Numbered from the stretch's first letter, positions 1 to 8,036 are shown. The stretch: DNA of 15,325 nt from CAHJXF01 sp039936235 (GCA_039936235.1 JBDTIS010000176.1:1-15325); one strand, 5' to 3'. Made by a program: numbers and translations. The notes: generated by a model not told the origin, from the letters alone.

Positions 1-1
1 G

Positions 2-1222
2 CATGCGCAGCTCAAGTTCGAGATTTCCGGATCCGGAGCGAACCAGATTCCGATCGCAACGGCCACCTTCGCGGCCAACGCCAAGCCACCGCAGGACGTC
101 GCGCAGATCGTCCGCGACGACCTGACCCGAAGCGGCCTTTTCAAGAACATCGATGCCGGCGCCACGCCGCTGTCGGATACGGCGTCGGTCAACTACGGCG
201 AGTGGAAAGGCCGCGGCGCCGATGCCGTCGTGACCGGCAGCCTCAACCGCCTCGCGGATGGCAGGCTCGACGTCCGCTTCAAGCTTTACGACACGGGCCG
301 TCAGCTCGATCTCGGCGGCCTCGCGCTGACGTCGACGCAGGCCAACCTGCGGCTGTCGGCTCACCGCATCTCCGACTACATCTACGAGAAGCTCACCGGC
401 GAGAAAGGCGTCTTCTCGACGCGGATCGCGTACGTGCTGAAACAGGGTCCGCAGCGCTACGAGCTGCAGGTGGCCGACTCCGACGGCTTCAATCCGCAGA
501 ACGCGCTGGTCTCGCGTGAGCCGATCATCTCGCCGGCCTGGTCGCCCGATGGCGCGAAGCTGGCCTATGTGTCGTTCGAGGCGCGCAAGCCGGTCATCTA
601 CGTGCACTCGGTCGCTACCGGGCAGCGGGTGCCGGTCGCGAACTTCAAGGGCAGCAACAGCGCCCCCGCGTGGTCTCCCGATGGCCGGCAGCTCGCGGTG
701 ACGCTGACCCGCGACGGCAACTCGCAGGTCTACCTGATCAATTCCGACGGCTCTGGTGCGCCGCGCCGCCTGACGCAGTCGAGCGGCATCGACACCGAAG
801 GCAAGTTCTCCCCCGACGGCGCGACCGTCTACTTCACCAGCGATCGCGGCGGGGGCCCGCAGATCTACAGAATGCCGGTCGGCGGCGGCGATGCGCAGCG
901 CGTGACGTTCAAGGGCGACTACAACATCAGTCCGCGGATCTCGCCGGACGGCAAGACGCTCGCGTACGTCTCGCGCCGAGGCGGCCGCTTCCAGGTCTAC
1001 GTCCTCGACCTCGCAGGCGGCCAGGAGGCGCTGCTGACCGACACGGCCAAGGACGAGTCACCGAGCTTCGCACCGAATGGCAAGCTGATTCTCTACGCAA
1101 CCGACATCGGTGGCCGCGGCGTGCTCGCGATGGTGTCGTTGGACGGCCGCATCAAGCAGCGGATCACCACGGCGCAGGGCGGCGACGTTCGCGAGCCGAC
1201 CTGGGGTCCTTATCTGCGCTGA
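2..1222 (+). CDS. tolB: Tol-Pal system protein TolB (5' end outside window)
   Basis: TolB is the periplasmic beta-propeller protein of the Tol-Pal complex. It binds Pal and TolA and supports outer-membrane constriction at division. About 406 residues are visible. The frame is open from base 2, and the first residues (AQLKFEISG) resemble the mature N-terminus, so little more than the signal peptide and start codon should be missing. An N-terminal alpha/beta domain (visible residues 1-140, including 'RGADAVVTGSLNRL' and 'YIYEKLTGEKGVFSTRIAYV') is followed by five propeller repeats: SPAWSPDGAKLAYVSF, APAWSPDGRQLAV, EGKFSPDGATVYFTSDRGG, SPRISPDGKTLAYVSRRGG and SPSFAPNGKLILYAT. The C-terminus is PTWGPYLR. 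The nearest in-frame ATG or GTG-like starts inside the window (for example near 230) would cut the N-terminal domain, so they are not the true start. It is followed 124 bases later by pal, the normal gene order. Identification is firm. Confidence 0.97.
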   Translation, partial: HAQLKFEISGSGANQIPIATATFAANAKPPQDVAQIVRDDLTRSGLFKNIDAGATPLSDTASVNYGEWKGRGADAVVTGSLNRLADGRLDVRFKLYDTGRQLDLGGLALTSTQANLRLSAHRISDYIYEKLTGEKGVFSTRIAYVLKQGPQRYELQVADSDGFNPQNALVSREPIISPAWSPDGAKLAYVSFEARKPVIYVHSVATGQRVPVANFKGSNSAPAWSPDGRQLAVTLTRDGNSQVYLINSDGSGAPRRLTQSSGIDTEGKFSPDGATVYFTSDRGGGPQIYRMPVGGGDAQRVTFKGDYNISPRISPDGKTLAYVSRRGGRFQVYVLDLAGGQEALLTDTAKDESPSFAPNGKLILYATDIGGRGVLAMVSLDGRIKQRITTAQGGDVREPTWGPYLR

Positions 1223-1346
1223 ACACCGGTTGCCTGCCACTTTCGACGACGCCTTGTCTCCGTCGAAGTCCGATCGACGTGATTGCAGTTCTGTCCTGTA
1301 AAGTCGTGTAGCAGTTCGATATCTACCCTCCCAAGGAGTTAACCCC

Positions 1347-1874
1347 ATGAAGCTCGGCATTCGCTCTGGCGTGATCGCAGCCACCCTCGTCGTCCTCGGC
1401 GCCTGCAGTACCGGCACGAAGCTCGACAACCCCGCCCCTGTCACCGACAGTTCGTCTTCCGGAAATACCCCGGCCGACGCCAGTGGCGTCCGTACCGTCA
1501 ACGCCGACAGCGGCGGCCTCGATCCGGCAGCCCGCGCGCTGATGGAAAAGAGCATCTACTTCGACTACGACAGCTACGCCGTCAAGGACGATTACCGCTC
1601 GACGATCGACGCGAACGGCAAGTTTCTGAACGCCAATCGCGCGCGCAAGGTGATCGTCCAGGGCAACACGGACGAGCGTGGCGGCAGCGAGTACAACCTC
1701 GCCCTCGGCCAGAAGCGTGCCGAAGCCGTTCGCAAGCAGCTCGCATTGGTCGGCGTGCCGGAGAACCAGATCGAAGCCGTCAGTCTCGGCAAGGAAAAGC
1801 CGCGTTCGACCGGTCATGACGAAGCCGCATGGGCCGAGAACCGCCGCGCCGACTTCGTCTATCAGGCGCAGTGA
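1347..1874 (+). CDS. pal: Peptidoglycan-associated lipoprotein Pal
   Basis: Pal anchors the outer membrane to peptidoglycan and is the partner of TolB. The 175-residue product starts with a lipoprotein signal peptide with lipobox LGAC, so the mature protein would begin at a lipidated Cys20. A Ser/Asp-rich linker follows. From about residue 67 to the end is an OmpA-like peptidoglycan-binding domain: IYFDYDSYAVKDDY, then GNTDERGGSEYNLALGQKRA, then SLGKEKPRSTGHDEAAWAENRRADFVY. The TDERG and NRRAD segments contribute the diaminopimelate-binding Asp and Arg in this family. The start is fixed by AAGGAG at 1333-1338, eight bases before the ATG. The length is normal for Pal, and the wording of the OmpA domain is close to Burkholderiales Pal. 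The stop codon overlaps the next gene's ATG (TGATG), which suggests translational coupling. I saw no convincing promoter in the 124 bases upstream, so it is probably co-transcribed with tolB. Confidence 0.97.
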   Translation: MKLGIRSGVIAATLVVLGACSTGTKLDNPAPVTDSSSSGNTPADASGVRTVNADSGGLDPAARALMEKSIYFDYDSYAVKDDYRSTIDANGKFLNANRARKVIVQGNTDERGGSEYNLALGQKRAEAVRKQLALVGVPENQIEAVSLGKEKPRSTGHDEAAWAENRRADFVYQAQ

Positions 1875-2686
1875 TGACGGCAGGCTCGTCGGTCGACGCT
1901 TCGGGGGGCGAGGCGACGATCCGCACATACGGTCTGACCTGGCGCCTCGGCGCCGCGGCCGCGCCGGTCGCGGTGCTGTTGATGCTGTGGGGTACGCCGG
2001 CCTCGGCCGGCCTGTTCGACGATGACGAGGCCCGCAAGGCGATCCTCGACATGCGCGCGAAGACTGATGCGAACCAGCGCGACATCGCGAGTCAGCTCGA
2101 ACTGCAGCGGCGCAACCAGGCCGACGTCACGAATCAGATCGATACGCTGCGGCAGGAGATCGCCCGCCTGCGCGGCCAGATCGAGTCGCTGACCAACGAC
2201 CTGAGCAACGAGCAGAAGCGCAACAAGGACTTCTACGTCGATCTGGACGGGCGCCTGCGCAAGGTGGAGCCGCAGCAGGCGACGGTCGACGGGCAGACCG
2301 CGACGGTCGATCCGAACGAGGCGAAGACCTACGAGGCCGCGCTGGCACAATTCAAGACCAGCGATTTCAAGGGTTCTATCGCGTCGTTCCAGACCTTTTT
2401 GGTGCGCTTCCCGCAGTCGGCCTATGCGCCGGCTGCGCAGTACTGGATCGGGACCGGATTCTATGCGCAGCGCGACTACAAGCAGGCGATCGCGGCGCAG
2501 CAGTTGGTGCTGAAGAATTATCCGACCAGCCCGCGTGCCGCGGACGCCTTGCTGAACGTCGCCAGCAGCCAGACCGACATGGGTGACAAGCGCGCGGCGA
2601 AGGCCACGCTCGAATCGTTGGTCGCCCGGTATCCCGACGCGCCGGCGGCGGCGACGGCCCGTGAAAGGATAGGGACGTTGCGCTGA
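1874..2686 (+). CDS. cpoB: Cell division coordinator CpoB (YbgF), TPR protein
   Basis: CpoB is the periplasmic TPR protein that links Tol-Pal function with PBP1B-driven peptidoglycan synthesis at the septum. The chosen ATG at 1874 overlaps the pal stop codon and gives 270 residues. The open frame extends further upstream into pal, but an earlier start would only add an antisense-like extension. A long signal peptide ends in a hydrophobic stretch (PVAVLLMLWGTPASA), with cleavage expected after Ala45. Residues about 50-110 form a trimerising coiled coil (NQIDTLRQEIARLRGQIESL). After a short linker, residues about 145-270 contain three TPR-like repeats (YEAALAQFKTSDFKGSIASF, YAPAAQYWIGTGFYAQRDYK, ADALLNVASSQTDMGDKRAA). 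No strong Shine-Dalgarno precedes the ATG, consistent with coupling to pal translation. In many Burkholderiales queE follows this gene. Here tRNA genes follow instead. Confidence 0.95.
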   Translation: MTAGSSVDASGGEATIRTYGLTWRLGAAAAPVAVLLMLWGTPASAGLFDDDEARKAILDMRAKTDANQRDIASQLELQRRNQADVTNQIDTLRQEIARLRGQIESLTNDLSNEQKRNKDFYVDLDGRLRKVEPQQATVDGQTATVDPNEAKTYEAALAQFKTSDFKGSIASFQTFLVRFPQSAYAPAAQYWIGTGFYAQRDYKQAIAAQQLVLKNYPTSPRAADALLNVASSQTDMGDKRAAKATLESLVARYPDAPAAATARERIGTLR

Positions 2687-2710
2687 TCGACGATGGCCGG
2701 CGCGTGCCGT

Positions 2711-2739
2711 TTGACCGAGGCGCGTTCGCTTCCTATAAT
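2711..2739 (+). promoter_or_regulatory. Sigma-70 promoter of the tRNA-Lys unit
   Basis: A -35 box TTGACC (2711-2716) is separated by exactly 17 bases from a perfect -10 box TATAAT (2734-2739). The first base of the first tRNA lies 12 bases after the -10 box, so transcription should start only a few bases before the mature 5' end. The GC-rich CGCGG between the -10 box and the start site resembles the discriminator of stringently controlled stable-RNA promoters. That last point is inference. Confidence 0.88.
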
Positions 2740-2750
2740 CGCGGTCCTTT

Positions 2751-2826
2751 GGGTCGTTAGCTCAGCTGGTAGAGCAGCGGACTTTTAATCCGTTGGTCGT
2801 GGGTTCGAATCCCGCACGGCCTACCA
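2751..2826 (+). tRNA. tRNA-Lys (anticodon UUU)
   Basis: This is a 76-base cloverleaf with encoded CCA (2824-2826). The acceptor stem is GGGTCGT/ACGGCCT, with a G1-U72 wobble at the first pair and a U4-G69 wobble. The D arm is GCTC/GAGC. The anticodon stem is GCGGA/TCCGT with loop CTTTTAA, placing anticodon TTT at 2784-2786, read as lysine (AAA/AAG). The T arm is GTGGG TTCGAAT CCCGC. The overall sequence is close to Escherichia coli tRNA-Lys. The first 33 bases are identical to the second tRNA 63 bases downstream. Confidence 0.97.
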
Positions 2827-2889
2827 AGCGACACCCGATCGAAGCTGTATCGAAGAAGAACGACGGCGTCAACCAGTACCGTTTTCCGT

Positions 2890-2965
2890 GGGTCGTTAGC
2901 TCAGCTGGTAGAGCAGCGGACTCTTAATCCGTAGGTCGAGTGTTCGAGCCACTCACGGCCCACCA
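2890..2965 (+). tRNA. tRNA-Lys (anticodon CUU)
   Basis: This is a 76-base cloverleaf with encoded CCA (2963-2965). The acceptor stem GGGTCGT/ACGGCCC has a standard G1-C72 pair. The anticodon loop CTCTTAA places CTT at 2923-2925, a lysine isoacceptor specific for AAG. The T arm is GAGTG TTCGAGC CACTC. Bases 1-33 match the upstream tRNA-Lys exactly. The two diverge at position 34 (the first anticodon base), at position 44 and through the T arm. It is co-transcribed with the first tRNA from the promoter at 2711-2739. Confidence 0.97.
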
Positions 2966-2986
2966 AATATTAAGCTTGAGAAGATC

Positions 2987-3020
2987 AACGGCCTAGCGGC
3001 GACGCTAGGCCGTTTTGTTT
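2987..3020 (+). terminator. Intrinsic terminator of the tRNA-Lys unit
   Basis: A perfect 12-base-pair stem, AACGGCCTAGCG (2987-2998) with CGCTAGGCCGTT (3003-3014), encloses a GCGA (GNRA-type) loop and runs into the T tract TTTTGTTT (3013-3020). It lies 21 bases after the second tRNA. It separates the tRNA unit from the nuclease/ATPase operon downstream. Confidence 0.93.
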
Positions 3021-3270
3021 GCGCCGAGGCCTTGCGAGACCGCGATTTTCTGGACATTGCTACCGATCACCTGCCAACTTCGAACGCGATCATGACCACA
3101 CCGCCCGTCTGCCCCGACCGAACTCCGCTCCCGACTTGACCGCCGTCGTCGACTTCGAGGCAGGCGCCGCGCCGCCGGTGGACGCGTCCGCCGAGGTGTT
3201 TACCGAAAACGCTTGAATCAAGCGCCTGCCCGCCGGAGCGGGCAACTGCAACTCCAGCAAGGGACTCCAG
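3021..3270 (+). promoter_or_regulatory. Leader region of the YhaO/YhaN-like operon with a palindrome and a hairpin
   Basis: These 250 bases lie between the tRNA terminator and the YhaO-like start codon and contain no convincing gene. Two inverted repeats sit close to the operon. The 15-base palindrome CGCTTGAATCAAGCG (3210-3224, central A) is followed immediately by a 7-base-pair hairpin TGCCCGC-CGGA-GCGGGCA (3227-3244). Neither is followed by a T tract, so they do not look like terminators. The palindrome could be a repressor site. A short frame ending at 3216 (AVVDFEAGAAPPVDASAEVF) looks protein-like but has no recognised relative and no credible start. No strong promoter was identified by eye, although the terminator upstream implies that one must exist here. 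Confidence 0.45.
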
Positions 3271-4539
3271 ATGAAGTTCGTTCATGCCGCTGATCTGCAC
3301 ATCGACAGCCCATTACGCGGGTTGGATGGGTACGAAGGCGCTCCCGTCGAGCGTCTGCGAGGTGCCTCGCGCCGCGCGTTGATCTCGCTCGTCGACGTGG
3401 CCATCGAGCAGAACGTTTCATTCGTGCTTCTGGCAGGCGACATCTACGATGGCAACTGGGCGGATTTTCGAACCGGCTTGTTCTTCCGCGAGCAAATGCT
3501 GCGCCTGCGTCGTGCAGATGTCCGCGTCTTCATCGTCAAGGGAAATCACGACGCCGAGAGCCAGATAACGAAGCAGCTTCCTGACGTCGAGGGAGTGCAT
3601 GTCTTCAGCGCACTCAAGAGCGAGACGGTAGATATCGAGGCGCTCGGTGTCGCAGTCCACGGACGTAGTTTCCCCAACCGCGCGGTTCCTGAAGACCTGG
3701 TGCCGCTTTACCCGCCGCCTGTCTCGGGGCGCTTCAATATCGGCGTTCTGCACACCAGCCTCACTGGACGCGAAGGGCACGATCCGTACGCACCGACCTC
3801 GGTCGACATGCTGTGTGGCAAGGGCTATGACTACTTCGCGCTTGGCCACGTACACGCCCGCGAGGTGATTCGAGAGTCGGCGCCGAGGATCGTATTCCCG
3901 GGCAATTTGCAGGGACGCCACGCGAAAGAGGTCGGACCGAAGGGATTCGAACTCGTCACGGTGGAGGCCGGAGTCATCGTGGCGACAGAGTTCGTCCCCG
4001 TCGAGGTGGTTCGCTGGCATCAGATGCGATTGGATTCCACCGGCCTGCGAACCGTCGACGATCTGGCTAGACGTTTCGCAGGGTTGGCGCGCGATCTCGC
4101 CAGTGATGCGCGCGACCGGCTCCACGCTGTGCGGTTGATCGTCCACGGTGAGTCCCCGCTGCATCGACTTGAAGCAGAGCAGCCCGGCTCCATCGCTGCA
4201 GCGATTCAGGCTGCAATCCAAGACCTGGACGATATCGACATTTGGCTGGAGCAGGTTCGCCTGGACATGCGTACACCCTTTGATCGTGAGTCGGCGGCTG
4301 GGCGCGCTGACGCGGTCGGCGAGGTGGTACGTCTGACCGACGCCATCGGTGCCGACGAGACGAGCCTCAAAGCATGGGTAACGCAGCAGCTCGGCGAGAT
4401 GAGGGACCTGCCCAACGCCATCGCCGATGCATCACCCGCCGCGCTCGACGCGGCCGCGATGCACGCCTATCTTGCAGATGCCGAAGCGACGGTGCTCGCG
4501 CAACTATCGAGCTTGGTCTCGGAAGGCACCGGGCGATGA
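3271..4539 (+). CDS. SbcD/YhaO-type metallophosphoesterase (putative DNA exonuclease)
   Basis: The 422-residue protein carries the complete two-metal calcineurin-like phosphoesterase signature of the SbcD/Mre11/YhaO group: D8 and H10 (HAADLH), D57 (LLAGDIYD), N92-H93-D94 (GNHD), H161 (GVLHTSL) and H193/H195 (LGHVHARE). These residues bind two divalent metals and support phosphodiester cleavage. The family members are DNA nucleases that work with an SMC-like ATPase. Residues about 230-422 form a less conserved C-terminal part with capping and partner-binding character. AAGGGA at 3259-3264 precedes the ATG by six bases. The stop overlaps the start of the YhaN-like gene by ATGA, so the two are translated together and probably form one complex. 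The length fits YhaO better than the shorter MPE core alone. The DNA substrate and whether the protein acts in repair or defence are inferred, not shown. Confidence 0.88.
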   Translation: MKFVHAADLHIDSPLRGLDGYEGAPVERLRGASRRALISLVDVAIEQNVSFVLLAGDIYDGNWADFRTGLFFREQMLRLRRADVRVFIVKGNHDAESQITKQLPDVEGVHVFSALKSETVDIEALGVAVHGRSFPNRAVPEDLVPLYPPPVSGRFNIGVLHTSLTGREGHDPYAPTSVDMLCGKGYDYFALGHVHAREVIRESAPRIVFPGNLQGRHAKEVGPKGFELVTVEAGVIVATEFVPVEVVRWHQMRLDSTGLRTVDDLARRFAGLARDLASDARDRLHAVRLIVHGESPLHRLEAEQPGSIAAAIQAAIQDLDDIDIWLEQVRLDMRTPFDRESAAGRADAVGEVVRLTDAIGADETSLKAWVTQQLGEMRDLPNAIADASPAALDAAAMHAYLADAEATVLAQLSSLVSEGTGR

Positions 4540-7500
4540 GGCTCCGCAAGCTTCACCTCAAGGCTTTCGGCCCATTCACTGATCGCGTCCTGGACTTCGG
4601 TGCGCAGGCGAAAGGAGTGGTGCTCGTGCACGGACCCAACGAGGCAGGCAAGACATCAGCGTTGCGTGCCATGGCCGATCTTCGGTTCGGAATCCCGCTC
4701 CAGAGTAAAGACAACTTCCTCCACGAGCACGCGGAGATGCGCATCGGCGGAGAGTTCGTCGATCGTCACGGCAAGACGTACTCGCTCATGCGTCGCAAAG
4801 GCCGAGGTGCCACACTGATGTTCGCCGACTTCGACCTGGGCGGTCTCACCACGGAGGAAGCCGTCCCACCGGAGGTCGAGGCGCTGTTGAACTGCGGCCT
4901 CGACAAGGACGCCTACGATCTCATGTTCGGGCTTGACCACCGGCGTCTTCGCGAGGGTGGGCAGGCGCTATTGAAGGGTGAAGGTGACGTCGGCGCTGCG
5001 TTGTTCGAGGCAAGTGCAGGTGTGCGCAGCATTCCGCAGGTCCTGGAGAGGCTGGACGCCTCGGCAAGAAAGCTTTTCATGCCGGGTGCGCGAGGCAAGA
5101 ACGCTCGCATCAACGAGGCGCTCGCCACGTACGACGATCGGCACACAGAGTTCAAGCAAGCTCAGGTGCGACCGGCGCAGTGGACGGAGATTTTCAAGAA
5201 GCACCAGACGGCCGCCGCCGAACTGGCGGAACTTGAGCTTCGACGCTTAGCGATTGGCAGGCGGCTTCTGTTGATCAACGAAGTCCGCGCGGTCGCGCCG
5301 TTGCTCAGCACTCTCGACAACGCCACCCGTGTTCTGACCGAGTTGACGGCAGTGCCTCTGCTTTCTGAAACGGTTTCCACCGAAAGGGCGGCAGCGGAGG
5401 CAGGTCTGTTCGATGCTCGGCACAACGCGACCCTCGCGGCAGCCGACGCCACTCGTGAGCAAGCTGGTCTCGATGACCGACGTCTCGACGACGCGATCCT
5501 TGCCGTGGGGCCTGCAGTGAAGCGATTGGCTGCCTCTGCAGAAGCAATCGACCAGCACCGGCGCGACATCGCCGATGCTGCCGTCGACGTGGATTCGGAG
5601 ACCATCCTGGTCGCTGGTCTCGCTGCGGGGATTGACGCGTCCTCCGCCACGGAGCAAGTGCTTTCGAGGGCGCCAACTAAAGTTCAGCGGGCTGTCATCC
5701 ATGAGCTACTGCGCGATTTCGAGCTTGCTCGACAAGCGTTCGACCAGCATTTAGAAGCCGGGAAGCAGAGCGCCGACCCGCAGGAAGCCGTGATCGAAGG
5801 GCTGCCGTCCGCCGAGGCGAGAACGGCGCTGCGAATCGCACAAGCCGAAGTCACGCGAAGCGATGGCGATCTCAAGCGTCTGGCTGCTCTGCCCGCGGAG
5901 ATCAAGTCTGCGCGACGCGCGGCTACGGCCGCACTGGTCGCGACGGGCCTCGAAGACGACGCGGCGCTCGGCGCGGTAAGACTGCTCCTGGATGCGCAGA
6001 TCGACGCGGCTTTGACCGAGCAGAGCGGCTATGTAACCCGTCGAGCAGGTTTCGAGGCCCGAGTGACCCAAATCGCCGATGCCCTGCCGGCCGCGATTGA
6101 AGATCGTGATCTTCTGCTGCAGCGTGGTTCGGTAGCGACGCGCGACGACGTCGATGTGGCTCGGCAGCACCGGGAAGCGGGCTGGGCACTTGTGCGAGGC
6201 AAGTATGTCGACCGCACGATCTCTTCAGGCGACAATTCCGCGGGGGAGGAGCCTCCAGCACAGGTGTACGAGCGCGCAGTCAGTCGGGCCGATCAAGCTG
6301 TCGATGCATTCGCCAGCGATATCGAGCGTGCTGCGCAGTTGCAAGGCAGTAACCGCGTCATCGAAACGCTGGAACGGGATCGAGCTGAATTAGTGCGACT
6401 GCTGGAAGAGATCGACCGCGCTGACCATATTCGACAAGCCTCATGGACACGAGCGTTGTCCACATCAGGGCTGCCGTCACTGTCGCCTGCGGCTTTGCGA
6501 GACTGGCAAGCTCTCTTGCCGGTAGCTCGCACGTCGTGCGAAAAACTGCAGGCGAAGCTGGATGAGTTCGAAGAGGTTCAGAGCAAGGAGCGGGCACTGG
6601 CGAGCCGATTGCGAGCGGCAATCTTGGGTACTGCGCTCGCCATGCCAGCTGAAGATCAATTGCTCAGTACATTGGCGGCGACGGCTGTTGATCTCGATGG
6701 GGTCGTCAAACGGCGGGAGGCCGCCGTCAACAAGGCTGCCGGTAAGGACACGGAGCGCGAACGCCAACGCCAGCAGATGGCGGCTCGCGAAACAGCACTC
6801 GGCACGGCATTGCATTCGGCAAAGGACGCACTCGGCCTCGCGATGACAGGGCTGCTGTTGCCCGCCGAATCCAGTGTGTCGGCCGCGCGTGCGCGTCTGG
6901 CGGAGTTCGACGCGCTGGTTGACGCGATGGCTCGTCTCACGGCCGCACAGGTGAAGAAGCAGCGTGCACGGCAAGCACTTTCAGTGCTGGCCACCGCAGC
7001 GCTCGCGATCCGCGAATCTCTCGGGGACATGGAGCCGATCGACCTGCGTCTGTACGTCGAAAGAATCATCGCCCGCCTCGAAGCGGCAGAGGCGGTGCAG
7101 ACGGCTCGCCTTTTGGCGCATCAGGCCGTGGACCGTGCCAGCGCAAGCCAGCGCGACCACGCGAGAACAGCCGAGCGCCATGAAAAAGTCATCGCGACCT
7201 TGTGTGCCGCTGCCGGCGTCGAGTCGGTCGTTCTAATGCCCGAGGCGGAGGCTCGGTCACGACGCAAACGTGACGCACAGGAGGAGGTGGATCGGACCGG
7301 CGAACAATTGGCCTTGGCGTCCAGGCGCTCGATTGACGAGTTGCGCGCGTTGTTGGTCGATCAGGACCTGGCGCAGATAAACGCAGACGAGATGTCGCAC
7401 TCACAGGAGCAAATCCGAGTAGACGAAAGGCTCCGGATCGCGCGCGGAAGCGAGGAAGGTGCTCGTCGCGCATTGGAGGCCGTCGACGGCTCCGACACGG

Positions 7501-8036
7501 CGGCTGCCGCGAGAGAAGCGATGGAACGCGCAGCCGCCAGTGTCCGCGCCAACATGTCGCCCTGGATTCGGTCGAAGCTCGCTCATGCGCTACTCAGTGA
7601 AGCTCTCCGGCGTTTTCGAGACCGCGCGCAGGGCCCCATGCTGCACGCTGCATCCGGCTACTTCGCGCGCATGACGCGAGGCGAATTCGTTCGCCTCCAC
7701 AGCGACGACTCGGGAAAGGAGCCCGTCCTGATCGCAGAGCGGAGCAGCGGGCCTCGGATTCGCGTCGAGGCGATGAGCGAAGGCACGCTTGATCAGCTCT
7801 ACCTTGCCCTGCGGCTCGCGGCGCTCGATGTTCGGCGTGCCGCCGGTGTCGACCTACCGGTCATCCTGGACGATGTTCTCATGACATCTGACGACGATCG
7901 ATCAGGGGTAATGCTCGAAGCCCTTGCCGACTTCGCACACGACAGTCAGGTCATCGTGTTTACGCATCATCGGCACATTGTCGACATCGCGGTCAGACAT
8001 GTTCCGCATGAGGTGCTGGTGCTGGTGCCTTTGTAG
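4536..8036 (+). CDS. YhaN-type SbcC/Rad50-like AAA ATPase
   Basis: This 1166-residue protein is the ATPase partner of the preceding nuclease. The start at 4536 lies in an ATGA overlap, and the open frame extending upstream of it is inside the nuclease gene. The N-terminus has the SMC-like beta strand 'LHLKAFGPFTDRVLDFG' and Walker A GPNEAGKT at residues 33-40. The C-terminus has the ABC signature MSEGTLDQLYLALRLA (about 1080-1095), Walker B LPVILDDVLMTSDD (about 1107-1120) and an H-loop FTHHRH (about 1142-1147). LDD rather than LDE is usual for YhaN. About 1000 residues between are Ala/Glu/Arg-rich and consistent with long antiparallel coiled coils. No CxxC zinc hook like that of Rad50 is present: the few cysteines are isolated (LNCGL, TSCEK, TLCAAA). 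ATP-driven opening would give the nuclease access to DNA ends, by analogy. No terminator was seen after the stop. Confidence 0.9.
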   Translation: MRLRKLHLKAFGPFTDRVLDFGAQAKGVVLVHGPNEAGKTSALRAMADLRFGIPLQSKDNFLHEHAEMRIGGEFVDRHGKTYSLMRRKGRGATLMFADFDLGGLTTEEAVPPEVEALLNCGLDKDAYDLMFGLDHRRLREGGQALLKGEGDVGAALFEASAGVRSIPQVLERLDASARKLFMPGARGKNARINEALATYDDRHTEFKQAQVRPAQWTEIFKKHQTAAAELAELELRRLAIGRRLLLINEVRAVAPLLSTLDNATRVLTELTAVPLLSETVSTERAAAEAGLFDARHNATLAAADATREQAGLDDRRLDDAILAVGPAVKRLAASAEAIDQHRRDIADAAVDVDSETILVAGLAAGIDASSATEQVLSRAPTKVQRAVIHELLRDFELARQAFDQHLEAGKQSADPQEAVIEGLPSAEARTALRIAQAEVTRSDGDLKRLAALPAEIKSARRAATAALVATGLEDDAALGAVRLLLDAQIDAALTEQSGYVTRRAGFEARVTQIADALPAAIEDRDLLLQRGSVATRDDVDVARQHREAGWALVRGKYVDRTISSGDNSAGEEPPAQVYERAVSRADQAVDAFASDIERAAQLQGSNRVIETLERDRAELVRLLEEIDRADHIRQASWTRALSTSGLPSLSPAALRDWQALLPVARTSCEKLQAKLDEFEEVQSKERALASRLRAAILGTALAMPAEDQLLSTLAATAVDLDGVVKRREAAVNKAAGKDTERERQRQQMAARETALGTALHSAKDALGLAMTGLLLPAESSVSAARARLAEFDALVDAMARLTAAQVKKQRARQALSVLATAALAIRESLGDMEPIDLRLYVERIIARLEAAEAVQTARLLAHQAVDRASASQRDHARTAERHEKVIATLCAAAGVESVVLMPEAEARSRRKRDAQEEVDRTGEQLALASRRSIDELRALLVDQDLAQINADEMSHSQEQIRVDERLRIARGSEEGARRALEAVDGSDTAAAAREAMERAAASVRANMSPWIRSKLAHALLSEALRRFRDRAQGPMLHAASGYFARMTRGEFVRLHSDDSGKEPVLIAERSSGPRIRVEAMSEGTLDQLYLALRLAALDVRRAAGVDLPVILDDVLMTSDDDRSGVMLEALADFAHDSQVIVFTHHRHIVDIAVRHVPHEVLVLVPL

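Noticed and set aside
1223..1346. A separate pal promoter between tolB and pal
   Set aside because: TTGCAG at 1283 has no acceptable -10 box at 16-18 bases, so no promoter was called.
3418..4221. 267-codon - strand frame opposite the YhaO-like gene
   Set aside because: The + strand protein has every metallophosphoesterase motif. The antisense product has none and no ribosome binding site.
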